A stretch of DNA of 9,155 nucleotides, from NCBI GenBank assembly GCA_045545635.1, contig JAZQBI010000011.1, positions 1 through 9,155 on the forward strand, written 5' to 3'. A program made the translations under genes and the position numbers. This document shows, piece after piece, positions 1 to 6,522 of this stretch. The notes beneath the pieces were generated by a model. That model was given only the letters and a program-made list of their open reading frames with translations. It had not been told where the DNA came from and did no database searches. This stretch comes from RGIG8748 sp045545635. Lineage in GTDB: Bacteria > Bacillota > Clostridia > UMGS1810. Numbering within the stretch: position 1 is the first letter of the stretch; the number at the start of each line of letters is the position of its first letter.

Positions 1-1600
1 ATGGCTACGATCCGACTTGGATGATAGCGAAAGTATAAGAAACCAAAAACTTCTTTTAACAGAATACGCTATAGATCAAGGTTGGCAGATATATAAAATA
101 TATTGTGATGACGATTGGAGCGGAATGGATTCTAAAAGACCGCAATTTAATCAAATGATAAAAGACTGTGAAGATGGAAAAATCAATATCGTACTTTGTA
201 AAACACAATCCAGATTCACAAGAGATGCCGAGCTTGTAGAAAAGTATATTCACAATAAATTTCTTGAGTGGGGGATACGTTTTGTTAGTATATTAGACCA
301 TTCGGATACAAGTGTAAGAGGTAATAAAAAAGCAAGACAGATAAATGGACTTATTAATGAATGGTATTGCGAAGATTTGTCCGAAAATATTCGCGAAGTG
401 TTTCAGGCAAAAATGCGTAATGGCGAATATCTTGGAAGTTTTGCACCATATGGTTACATAAAAGATGGCAAAGAAATTATTATTGATGAATATGCAGCAA
501 ATGTAGTGAGAAAAATTTTTAAACTTTATCTTGAAGGTAATGGGACACACACAATAGCCCGGATATTATATGAAGAGGGATATGAAAAACCATCAGTTTA
601 TAAACAAAAAACACAAAACCTGAAATGGTACAGCCCGAATACCAATAATAGAGAGCTGTGGGGACACACCACAATAAACAGAATACTGCGAAACGAAGTT
701 TATATAGGTACATTGTGTCAATCCAAAGAAACGACAGTGAGTTATAAAAATAAAAAGAGAGTCTACAAAAAACGAGATGAATGGATAGTTTTTGAAAACT
801 TTCATGAGCCAATCATATCGAAAGAAACTTTTTATGCAGTACAAAAACTTCTTGATGCAAAAAGACAATCAGGAAAACGCAAGGGTGTATCTCATGTGCT
901 TGCAGGCAAAATTCACTGTGCATGTTGTGGTGCCACGATGTTACTCAACGGTTCTTATAAAAAGACAAAATTTGGCAACAAATTGGTTCATCAAATATTC
1001 AAATGCAAAAATTTTTGTTTGAGTAATGGCAAACTGTGTGAATTTTCAAATAAGATTTTTTTTGATGATGTTTATCAAGCGGTGAGTCAAGAACTTATGT
1101 CAATAGTTTCATCATTTTTAGGCGATGATAAAAACAGGGAAAAGGTTGTAAAATCCCTGCAAGAATCCGAAAAAGAAAAAGATGAATTGGTTTGCTGTCA
1201 GCGGGAGACCGATTCACTAAAAAGAAGGATTGAAGAAAGAATCAATGCTATGTCACAGTTGTACCTTGATAAAGCATCGAATGTACTCTCAGAATCTCAA
1301 TATAATACTTTGTTTTCTAAGTTTCAGGATGAAATTTGCTCTCTTCAAGAAAAATTAGAGACCGTAACGGATAAAGTAAATAAGCTAAATATTCAAAAAC
1401 AAAATAAGTTTAATGTTGCAGAACTTGTTGAGAATTTCAGAGAGTACGGCAAATTAACTCACGAGGTATGTTCTAAGTATATTAATGATGTTCTAATTGG
1501 TACAGATGAAAACGGCAATAGAACTATTGAAGTTAAATGGAATATTTCGCAGTAAACATTATTTATGTAAAAAACAAGGTGCGATTTACTTGTTCATCCA
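1..1600. mobile_element. Right-hand end of an integrated element carrying a serine recombinase
   Basis: This is the visible end of a site-specific integrative element (phage, ICE/IME or similar; the type cannot be told because only the recombinase is in the window). Support: a large serine recombinase gene stops at 1555, about 40 bases before a subtilase reading frame that begins abruptly in the middle of its catalytic domain. The recombinase gene is also clearly richer in A+T than the genes to its right. Large serine recombinases are commonly encoded next to one attachment site of their element, which fits. The left end, cargo and size are unseen. The boundary is placed at about 1595-1601 from where subtilase homology resumes. 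Confidence 0.72.
2..1555 (+). CDS. Large serine recombinase (site-specific integrase), 5' end incomplete
   Basis: Site-specific DNA recombinase of the large serine (resolvase/invertase) family, which integrates or excises elements through a serine-DNA intermediate. The frame is open to the window edge, so the start probably lies upstream; the first in-window start is TTG at 17 (512 residues). Numbering from there: resolvase-type catalytic domain about 1-140, including S-I-R-N-Q and the conserved S65-R-F-T-R69 segment; recombinase domain about 145-285; zinc ribbon with C301/C304 and C330/C334/C341; long charged coiled-coil region about 368-465; short C-terminal tail. This is the normal large-recombinase order. 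Oddity: the catalytic Ser motif, usually Y-x-R-x-S, reads W-L-R-S at 2-13, one residue short, so the extreme N-terminus may be altered. The product probably acts on the junction just downstream. Confidence 0.9.
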   Translation, partial: WLRSDLDDSESIRNQKLLLTEYAIDQGWQIYKIYCDDDWSGMDSKRPQFNQMIKDCEDGKINIVLCKTQSRFTRDAELVEKYIHNKFLEWGIRFVSILDHSDTSVRGNKKARQINGLINEWYCEDLSENIREVFQAKMRNGEYLGSFAPYGYIKDGKEIIIDEYAANVVRKIFKLYLEGNGTHTIARILYEEGYEKPSVYKQKTQNLKWYSPNTNNRELWGHTTINRILRNEVYIGTLCQSKETTVSYKNKKRVYKKRDEWIVFENFHEPIISKETFYAVQKLLDAKRQSGKRKGVSHVLAGKIHCACCGATMLLNGSYKKTKFGNKLVHQIFKCKNFCLSNGKLCEFSNKIFFDDVYQAVSQELMSIVSSFLGDDKNREKVVKSLQESEKEKDELVCCQRETDSLKRRIEERINAMSQLYLDKASNVLSESQYNTLFSKFQDEICSLQEKLETVTDKVNKLNIQKQNKFNVAELVENFREYGKLTHEVCSKYINDVLIGTDENGNRTIEVKWNISQ

Positions 1601-1606
1601 ACACAT
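1568..1606. other. Probable attachment-site junction (attL/attR) of the element
   Basis: Junction between element and host gene. To the right, codons from 1595 read H-P-T-H-I-A-G-I-V-A-A, the subtilase active-site His block with Pro in place of the invariant Gly. An intact gene would read CAY GGN ACN CAT, so host sequence most likely resumes at or near 1600 (AACACAT). To the left, a stop codon at 1568-1570 closes this frame. An AACAAG/CTTGTT inverted repeat (1573-1578 and 1589-1594, 10-base gap) lies within the roughly 30 bases of element side and could be part of a recombinase half-site. The exact crossover dinucleotide cannot be fixed without the other junction or an empty site. Confidence 0.55.
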
Positions 1607-2338
1607 ATTGCAGGAATCGTGGCGGCAGAGCGTAACGGTGTGGGATGTGTGGGAGTTGCACCAAAGGCAAAGCTATATATCGCAAAGGCATTCAAACCCG
1701 ACGGAAAGACGGATTACACCGCAATAGAGAAAAGCATCCGATGGATGTGGGACAGAAATGTGGATGTAATAAATATGTCCTTTTCTTCCCAATATACATC
1801 ACCTGCGTACCGTTCCATAATTCACGAAACCCATCGCAGGGGCATCAGTGTTATATGTGCCGCAGGCAATGAGGGGGTAATGGGAGAGAACACAATAGGG
1901 TATCCTGCCAATTACCCCGAGACCGTGGCGGTAAGTGCCGTGGATATCAATAAGAACATTGCCGATTTCAGCTCACGGGGGAAAGCGGCAGAAATCTGTG
2001 CCGCAGGAATAGATGTGTATTCCACATATCTTGACGGAGGATATGCAACCCTTAGCGGAACGTCTATGGCGTGTCCGGTTATTACCGGTGCGGTGGCACT
2101 TCTTATGGCGAAGGGATATATTCGCTACGGCAGACGCCTTACCCCTGAGGAAATAAGACTGCTCCTTAATATTTATACCGAAAAACCGGGCAGAGGCGGC
2201 AGGGACAAAAGCTACGGCTACGGTATATTTTCCTTTGGAAGAATAGCCTCCGAGGACTATATATACAGCAACATAATGCCCAAAAATAACAAAAGCGATA
2301 TAGCCACGGCAATGATGATACTTGCTATGATGAAATGA
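1595..2338 (+). pseudogene. Subtilisin-like serine protease (S8), 3' fragment cut at the catalytic His motif
   Basis: C-terminal two-thirds of a subtilase catalytic domain. The motif H-P-T-H-I-A-G (from 1595) corresponds to HGTHxAG. Downstream come N-G-V-G-C-V-G-V-A-P, the segment ending V-I-N-M-S-F, the oxyanion-hole Asn in A-A-G-N-E-G (codon 1868-1870), and the nucleophile Ser in G-T-S-M-A (codon 2063-2065). The frame then runs to TGA at 2336-2338. The catalytic Asp region and the gene start are absent, and a stop at 1568 blocks the frame just upstream. A GTG at 1619 could be called as a start, but it lacks a well-spaced ribosome site and would leave out the His. As it stands the fragment cannot encode an active protease. 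No secretion signal or C-terminal anchor is visible, and the ending is short, as in intracellular-type subtilisins. It is probably the right half of a gene split by the element rather than decayed, since the remaining frame is clean. Confidence 0.83.
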
Positions 2339-2383
2339 TATGGAGTTGTAAAAAATTCCTTTGAATTTTTTACAACTCCATAT
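2338..2383. terminator. Perfect 21-bp hairpin between convergent genes, probable bidirectional terminator
   Basis: Bases 2338-2358 pair perfectly with 2363-2383 around a 4-base loop (CTTT). The left arm begins on the last base of the subtilase stop codon, and the right arm ends 18 bases before the spoIIID stop on the other strand. An A6/T6 block inside the stem gives either transcript an internal U-run, and a T6 run lies at 2396-2401 on the plus side. Position between convergent genes points to shared transcription termination. The stem is longer and more A+T-rich than a classic intrinsic terminator. Confidence 0.68.
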
Positions 2384-2400
2384 TGATTATAATAGTTTTT

Positions 2401-2649
2401 TCAGGTGGGTTTATACTTGTTTCTTGTTGCAATACCGCCTCTTATGTGCCTTTCTGCTTTGTTGGTATCCAGGAGCTTTTTTGCCTCTGCCGCAAGGGAG
2501 GGGTTTATTCTTGCGAGTCTTTCGCTTATATCTTTGTGCACGGTGCTTTTGGATATGCCGAATTTTTTTGCGGCACCTCTCACGGTGGAACGGTTTTCCA
2601 CCATATATCTGCCGATAGTAACGGCTCTTTCCGATATGTAATCCTTCAA
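2401..2649 (-). CDS. spoIIID: Sporulation transcription factor SpoIIID
   Basis: Small helix-turn-helix DNA-binding protein that, in Bacillus and Clostridia, acts in the mother cell with sigma-E to activate or repress sporulation genes. The reading begins K-D-Y-I-S-E-R and continues through a helix-turn-helix (T-V-R-G-A-A-K-K-F-G-I-S-K-S-T-V-H-K-D) to the family's basic C-terminal block R-H-I-R-G-G-x-A-T. This matches the known protein nearly end to end. Start choice: TTG at 2649 gives 82 residues, aligns with the M-x-D-Y-I beginning of the family, and sits 6 bases after an AGGGGTG ribosome site (minus strand, 2663-2656). A GTG at 2658 would overlap that site and add three residues. It converges with the subtilase fragment. 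The gene marks the host as an endospore former. Confidence 0.94.
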   Translation of the reverse strand: MKDYISERAVTIGRYMVENRSTVRGAAKKFGISKSTVHKDISERLARINPSLAAEAKKLLDTNKAERHIRGGIATRNKYKPT

Positions 2650-2679
2650 CAAATTCACCCCTAAAAAGTGTGTTAGTTA

Positions 2680-2706
2680 ATGATATGACAGGTAGGGGGA
2701 GAATAT
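2680..2706 (-). promoter_or_regulatory. Putative sigma-E-type promoter of spoIIID
   Basis: On the minus strand, ATATT (2706-2702) is followed after 14 bases by CATATCAT (2687-2680). The sigma-E consensus is an ATA/ATATT -35 and a CATACAAT-like -10; here 6 of 8 -10 bases match and the spacing is right. Transcription would start about 15-20 bases before the ribosome site. Sigma-E control of spoIIID is established in Bacillus; applying it here is inference from the motif. Confidence 0.5.
2684..2693 (+). promoter_or_regulatory. Possible SpoIIID box overlapping the spoIIID -10
   Basis: TATGACAGGT matches the published SpoIIID consensus WWRRACARNY at 9 of 10 positions and overlaps the putative -10 element of spoIIID. 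SpoIIID autoregulation is known in Bacillus subtilis. Such a degenerate box also occurs by chance, so this is weak alone. Confidence 0.28.
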
Positions 2707-2745
2707 GTCACATTTAATTTTTTTGCACTGAACAAATGTACTCAA

Positions 2746-2822
2746 AATTACATATTTTATCTTTGTTAGTACCTTGTAAATGAACAATATATTAATCTAT
2801 AATGTGTTTAGAATTACATATT
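2746..2822 (+). repeat. Pair of 11-bp direct repeats (AATTACATATT) framing the GH2 promoter
   Basis: AATTACATATT occurs at 2746-2756 and again at 2812-2822, 66 bases apart. One copy lies upstream of the -35 and one just downstream of the -10 or at the start of the leader. The placement suggests an operator pair for an unseen regulator. The low complexity of the region leaves chance recurrence possible. Confidence 0.45.
2774..2803 (+). promoter_or_regulatory. Putative sigma-A promoter of the GH2 gene
   Basis: TTGTAA (2774-2779) and TATAAT (2798-2803) are separated by 18 bases, giving a perfect -10 and a 4-of-6 -35. Transcription would start near 2810, leaving a leader of about 40 bases before the GH2 start at 2853. 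The surrounding region is very A+T-rich, which raises the chance of false matches. Confidence 0.5.
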
Positions 2823-2852
2823 GCAATTAATTTGAAATACGGAGGTTAGGTT

Positions 2853-5084
2853 ATGGATATAGAGATTATTTCTTTACCGGGAGCCGGCAACTGCAATATC
2901 CCATTAAATAACTGGTTGTTTCACCTTGGAGATATACAGCCGCTGCGGGACAGACTTTGGCACTTTTCGTACAAAGCGGGAGGTTGGCTCGGAAATCCCT
3001 TTGAGGTATCGGAAGCTCTGAGCGAAAAATATGAGTGGAATCAGATAACAGTTCCGCACGACTGGATGACAGGGGTACCTATAGATGAGAATGCAAATCA
3101 CGAAAATGGATTTAAACCCAGAGGAGATGCATGGTACTATACATCCTTTGACCTGCCCGAAGATGAAATAGAGGATGCATTTCTGGTATTTGAGGGTGTT
3201 ATGGGGCAAACTAATGTCTATGTAAACGGTATTCTTGCCGGAAGAAATTTCAGCGGCTACAACAAATTCAGCCTTGATGTGGCAGATTATCTTGTTCCCG
3301 GCGGAAAAAATGAAATCGGAGTGTATGTTGACGGCAGACAGTGGGAAATGTACAAGTATGAGGGTGCCGGCATATACAGACCTGCACGGCTTATTTTCAG
3401 GGGAAAAACTCATATAGTTTCGGACAAGTGCTTTATCCGTGGCGAAAAGCCTGAAGGTAAGTGGTGTGTAAAAGCAGACCTTTGTGTTACCGAATCCGAC
3501 GGAGTAAAAATTCACGCCGTACTTAAGGATGATAACGACAATGTGGTTGCTTCAACAAAGTCGGACAGCCTTTCCTTAAAAATGCCCATAGATAACCCGA
3601 AACTATGGTCTCCCGAAAATCCCTATCTCTACACGGCGGTTTATGAAGTGTACCGTGACGGCATTTTGCTTGACAGTATCACATCGTCCGTAGGCTTCAG
3701 AACGGTGGAGTGGGATCCGGACCGTGGTATGCTGCTGAACGGAAAGCTTTACAGAATCAAGGGCATTTGTTGCCATCAGGATCATGCAGGTGTGGGTATT
3801 GCAATGACGGACGAAATTCTGGAATACCGACTCAGAATACTAAAAGAAATGGGAGCTAACGCTTACAGATGTGCACACTATGATCAGGGCGAAAGATTAC
3901 TGGAAATGTGCGACCGTATGGGATTTCTCATTATGGCGGAAAACAGACACCTTTCAGCTTCCGAGGAGGTTTTAGGACAACTGGAGGCTCTCGTATGTAC
4001 CTCCCGTAACCATCCCTCGGTATTTATGTATAGTTTGTATAACGAAGAAACCTGGCATCGGGAAAACCGTGGTGTACGAATAGCACGGAAGATGAAAGAC
4101 AAGGTATATAGTCTCGACAACACAAGAGCAGTTACCGGTGCCCTTGACGGCGGAACCCTCAATGACCATAACACGGCTTCTGTTCTGAATGTTATCGGTA
4201 TGAATTACTTTATACGGGAGTATGACGAAACCCACAAAAGGTTTCCCGACAAGGTTATTATCGGTTCGGAAAACTGCCCCACATTTGCCACAAGGGGAGA
4301 GTATGTAACAGATAAAGAGGTTCCGGTTTATGCATCCTATGGGGATGATTTCCCCGGATTTTCGGAATCTATCAACGAAACAATGGAGGCTATGGATAGT
4401 ATTCCATATGTGGGCGGATGCTTTGCCTGGGGTGGATTTGGCTACCGTGGTGAGCCAAACCCTCACAAGTGGCCCAGTTCTTTGTGTCACTGGGGCTTCA
4501 ATGACTATTGCGGTTTTCCAAAGGATATAGCATATCTTCTCAAGGCGTGGTACTGCGATGAACCTGTTGTTCACCTTTTCCCCCATTGGAACTGGAAAAA
4601 AGGGGATAGTGTGAGGGTATGCACCTTTACCAATGGAGATAAGGCAGAGCTGTTTCTTAACGGCAAATCTCTTGGTATTAAGGATGTTGTCGGCAAAAAG
4701 GCAGACTGGAATGTTTCTTTTGAGATCGGAGAGCTTGAAGTAGTGGTCACCTTCGGTGACAAAAAAATCTCTGACAGAGTAATGACCGCAGGAGATGTCT
4801 CAGGACTTCACCTTGAGGATGTTACTCCCTATGACTCCGATTTGCATATTATAAATGTAAGTGCAGTTGACAGCAAAGGCGTTGTGGTGCCTCATTTTGA
4901 TAAAACCGTCTGCTTCTGTTCTGATGATGGAGAAATCATCGGTGTTGGAAACGGTGATCCCAACAGCCACCACCTTGATTCCGACAACAATATTAAACTT
5001 TTCCACGGTTATGCACAGGTTATTATGAGGGGTAAGAGTCTCACGGCAAAATGTGAAGGACTGCCGGATGCGAAGCTACTGTAA
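2853..5084 (+). CDS. GH2 family glycoside hydrolase, beta-galactosidase-like
   Basis: Retaining exo-glycosidase of family GH2, 743 residues, with no signal peptide and so probably cytoplasmic. Start: ATG at 2853, 7 bases after GGAGG (2841-2845). Domain order: jelly-roll sugar-binding domain about 30-180 (V-P-H-D-W, then G-x-Y-R at about 173); immunoglobulin-like domain about 185-285, ending at G281-F-R; TIM barrel about 290-570; a DUF4982-like domain from about 572 (V-H-L-F-P-H-W-N-W, then E-L-F-L-N-G-K-S-L-G); C-terminal GH2_C5-like domain about 650-740 (G-V-G-N-G-D-P-N-S-H). The acid/base is probably E398 in Y-N-E-E and the nucleophile E473 in G-S-E-N. The segment G-G-F-G-Y-R-G-E-P-x-P near the barrel end is typical of the beta-galactosidase branch, and I see no N-x-K-G motif of beta-glucuronidases. 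The exact substrate is unknown. The gene has its own terminator, so it is probably transcribed alone. Confidence 0.92.
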   Translation: MDIEIISLPGAGNCNIPLNNWLFHLGDIQPLRDRLWHFSYKAGGWLGNPFEVSEALSEKYEWNQITVPHDWMTGVPIDENANHENGFKPRGDAWYYTSFDLPEDEIEDAFLVFEGVMGQTNVYVNGILAGRNFSGYNKFSLDVADYLVPGGKNEIGVYVDGRQWEMYKYEGAGIYRPARLIFRGKTHIVSDKCFIRGEKPEGKWCVKADLCVTESDGVKIHAVLKDDNDNVVASTKSDSLSLKMPIDNPKLWSPENPYLYTAVYEVYRDGILLDSITSSVGFRTVEWDPDRGMLLNGKLYRIKGICCHQDHAGVGIAMTDEILEYRLRILKEMGANAYRCAHYDQGERLLEMCDRMGFLIMAENRHLSASEEVLGQLEALVCTSRNHPSVFMYSLYNEETWHRENRGVRIARKMKDKVYSLDNTRAVTGALDGGTLNDHNTASVLNVIGMNYFIREYDETHKRFPDKVIIGSENCPTFATRGEYVTDKEVPVYASYGDDFPGFSESINETMEAMDSIPYVGGCFAWGGFGYRGEPNPHKWPSSLCHWGFNDYCGFPKDIAYLLKAWYCDEPVVHLFPHWNWKKGDSVRVCTFTNGDKAELFLNGKSLGIKDVVGKKADWNVSFEIGELEVVVTFGDKKISDRVMTAGDVSGLHLEDVTPYDSDLHIINVSAVDSKGVVVPHFDKTVCFCSDDGEIIGVGNGDPNSHHLDSDNNIKLFHGYAQVIMRGKSLTAKCEGLPDAKLL

Positions 5085-5088
5085 ATAC

Positions 5089-5139
5089 AAAACTCACTGC
5101 AAAGTACAACGAGCGCCTTGCAGTGAGTTTTATTTTTTG
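5089..5139 (+). terminator. Intrinsic terminator after the GH2 gene
   Basis: A perfect 14-bp stem (5089-5102 with 5118-5131) with a 15-base loop is followed by a T-rich tract (TTTTATTTTTT, about 5128-5138). It begins 4 bases after the GH2 stop codon. This separates the GH2 transcript from the transporter operon. Confidence 0.88.
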
Positions 5140-5166
5140 AAAAAAGCTTAAAAATCCAAATACCTA

Positions 5167-5195
5167 TTGAAATCACTCAGCTTTTGTAATATAAT
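5167..5195 (+). promoter_or_regulatory. Sigma-A promoter of the transporter-M20-pyruvate kinase operon
   Basis: TTGAAA (5167-5172), a 17-base spacer and TATAAT (5190-5195) form a near-consensus housekeeping promoter. It lies just after the GH2 terminator and about 50 bases before the transporter start. A TG dinucleotide two bases before the -10 (TGTAATATAAT) is a minor addition. No clear operator or catabolite-control site was seen in the leader. Confidence 0.78.
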
Positions 5196-5246
5196 GTTAT
5201 TTGTGAAAATTTTGGCTTTAGCAACTGCTTGAATGGGGGAATTCCA

Positions 5247-6503
5247 ATGACAAAATCAAAAAAACAACTAAGTACCGCCAAAAGTCCTGCGATGCTTCTT
5301 ATTCTTCTGTGCTGGCTTGTTTACAGCAGTTCCTATCTTGGCAAGGTAAACTATTCTGCCAACATTACACAGATTATAGATTTTTACGGTATCAGCAAAT
5401 CACAGGCAGGTGTGGTGCCTACATTTTTCTTTTTTGCTTACGGTGTAGGACAGGTTTTCAACGGTCTTTTCTGCAAAAGGTATAATGTAAAATGGGTTGT
5501 ATTTATTGCCCTTGTTATATCTTCTGCAATAAACCTTTTCATTGCGGTCAGCACGGGCTTTGCTATGATAAAATGGCTCTGGCTTATTAACGGCTTTGTG
5601 CTCTCTATGCTCTGGCCTACGATGGTGCGACTTCTTTCTGACTCACTGCCTCGAAAGAGTCTGGGAGCATCCAGTGTCATTATGGGTACCACTGTTGCAG
5701 TGGGAACTCTTCTGGTGTACGGGTTAAGCTCCGTTTATGCGGCATTTGGCAGCTTTAAGCTGGCATTTTACACTGCATCTGTACTGGTGCTTGCTGTTGC
5801 TTTTTTGTGGATTATTGCATACAAAAAGACAGTTTCCGCCGCCAAACAGGAAAAGCTGGAGGAATCTCCTGATGCAGAGAACGGAAGTTCTATTGAAAAT
5901 CAGACAAATCCCGCCACAGGCAAAAACCTTTTCTATGCTACAATATGTATACTCTGCTTCTGTGCAGTGGGAGTAAATCTCATAAAAGACGGGCTTACTA
6001 CCTGGGTGCCGTCCATTCTTAAGGATGAGTTCAATATGAGCGATTCCCTTTCTATCCTGCTTACTTTGCTGCTTCCGGTTCTTGCAATATTCGGAAATGC
6101 CTATGCACTCTCTGTACATAAAAAAATCCCTGATTATGTCAATCACTGTGGTCTGTTTTTTGCCATTATGGCAGTAATCACAGGTGTTATTATAGGAAGT
6201 CTTTCGCTCAGGATAGTGTCTTTTATGTTACTGGGACTTATTGTGGTAAACTTTCTTGCATCCAGTCTCAACAGTCTTATTACAAGCATCTTTCCTATTT
6301 TTATGCGTGGAAAGGTCAACTCGGGTAAATATGCCGGAATTCTCAACGGCTTCTGCTATCTGGGAAGCACAATAAGCTCGTACGGTCTCGGAGTTATAGC
6401 AGACAATTTCGGATGGATTGCGGTTTTCTATACACTAATAGGCTTTTCGGTAGTGGTATGTGTCGTATGGTCTGTATATTATTTTGTAAAAAACAAAAAA
6501 TAA
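5247..6503 (+). CDS. Major facilitator transporter, OPA (GlpT/UhpT-like) family
   Basis: Integral membrane transporter, 418 residues, with hydrophobic segments consistent with 12 helices. Start: ATG at 5247, 6 bases after GGGGGA (5235-5240); a TTG at 5229 is in frame but would overlap that ribosome site. Helix 1 is about 14-34. A long hydrophilic loop (about 192-228) separates the two six-helix halves, as in major facilitators. Family signs: Y-L-G-K-V-N-Y-S after helix 1, the segment G-L-T-T-W-V-P-S-I-L after helix 6, and A-G-I-L-N-G-F-C-Y-L-G-S in the C-terminal half, similar to GlpT/UhpT-type organophosphate:phosphate antiporters. K33 stands where GlpT has its phosphate-binding Arg45, so the substrate may be a sugar phosphate, a sugar acid or another anion. 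First gene of a probable operon with the M20 peptidase and pyruvate kinase. Confidence 0.87.
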   Translation: MTKSKKQLSTAKSPAMLLILLCWLVYSSSYLGKVNYSANITQIIDFYGISKSQAGVVPTFFFFAYGVGQVFNGLFCKRYNVKWVVFIALVISSAINLFIAVSTGFAMIKWLWLINGFVLSMLWPTMVRLLSDSLPRKSLGASSVIMGTTVAVGTLLVYGLSSVYAAFGSFKLAFYTASVLVLAVAFLWIIAYKKTVSAAKQEKLEESPDAENGSSIENQTNPATGKNLFYATICILCFCAVGVNLIKDGLTTWVPSILKDEFNMSDSLSILLTLLLPVLAIFGNAYALSVHKKIPDYVNHCGLFFAIMAVITGVIIGSLSLRIVSFMLLGLIVVNFLASSLNSLITSIFPIFMRGKVNSGKYAGILNGFCYLGSTISSYGLGVIADNFGWIAVFYTLIGFSVVVCVVWSVYYFVKNKK

Positions 6504-6522
6504 GCTGTAAGGATGTGTAGAT

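Noticed and set aside
1..24. Short frame-1 peptide M-A-T-I-R-L-G from ATG at 1
   Set aside because: It stops after seven codons. It may be a trace of a frameshifted recombinase start, but is not a gene by itself.
1619..2338. Subtilase as an intact gene starting with GTG at 1619
   Set aside because: Subtilase motif sequence continues upstream of the GTG to the catalytic His block at 1595, there is no properly spaced ribosome site, and the Asp and His parts of the triad would be missing.
2361..2664. Plus-strand open frames over 2361-2664
   Set aside because: They are antisense shadows of spoIIID, whose protein is clearly recognisable on the minus strand.
2904..3515. Long minus-strand frames inside the GH2 and pyruvate kinase genes (2904-3515, 3972-4586, 8070-8741)
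   Set aside because: Their translations show no recognisable domain and they lie opposite well-supported coding sequence.
5229..5246. TTG at 5229 as the transporter start
   Set aside because: It overlaps the GGGGGA ribosome site that is correctly spaced for ATG at 5247, and adds only six uncharacteristic residues.
5085..5246. Riboswitch or structured leader between GH2 and the transporter
   Set aside because: The only strong structure is the GH2 terminator, which lies upstream of the promoter; the short leader after the promoter has no notable fold.
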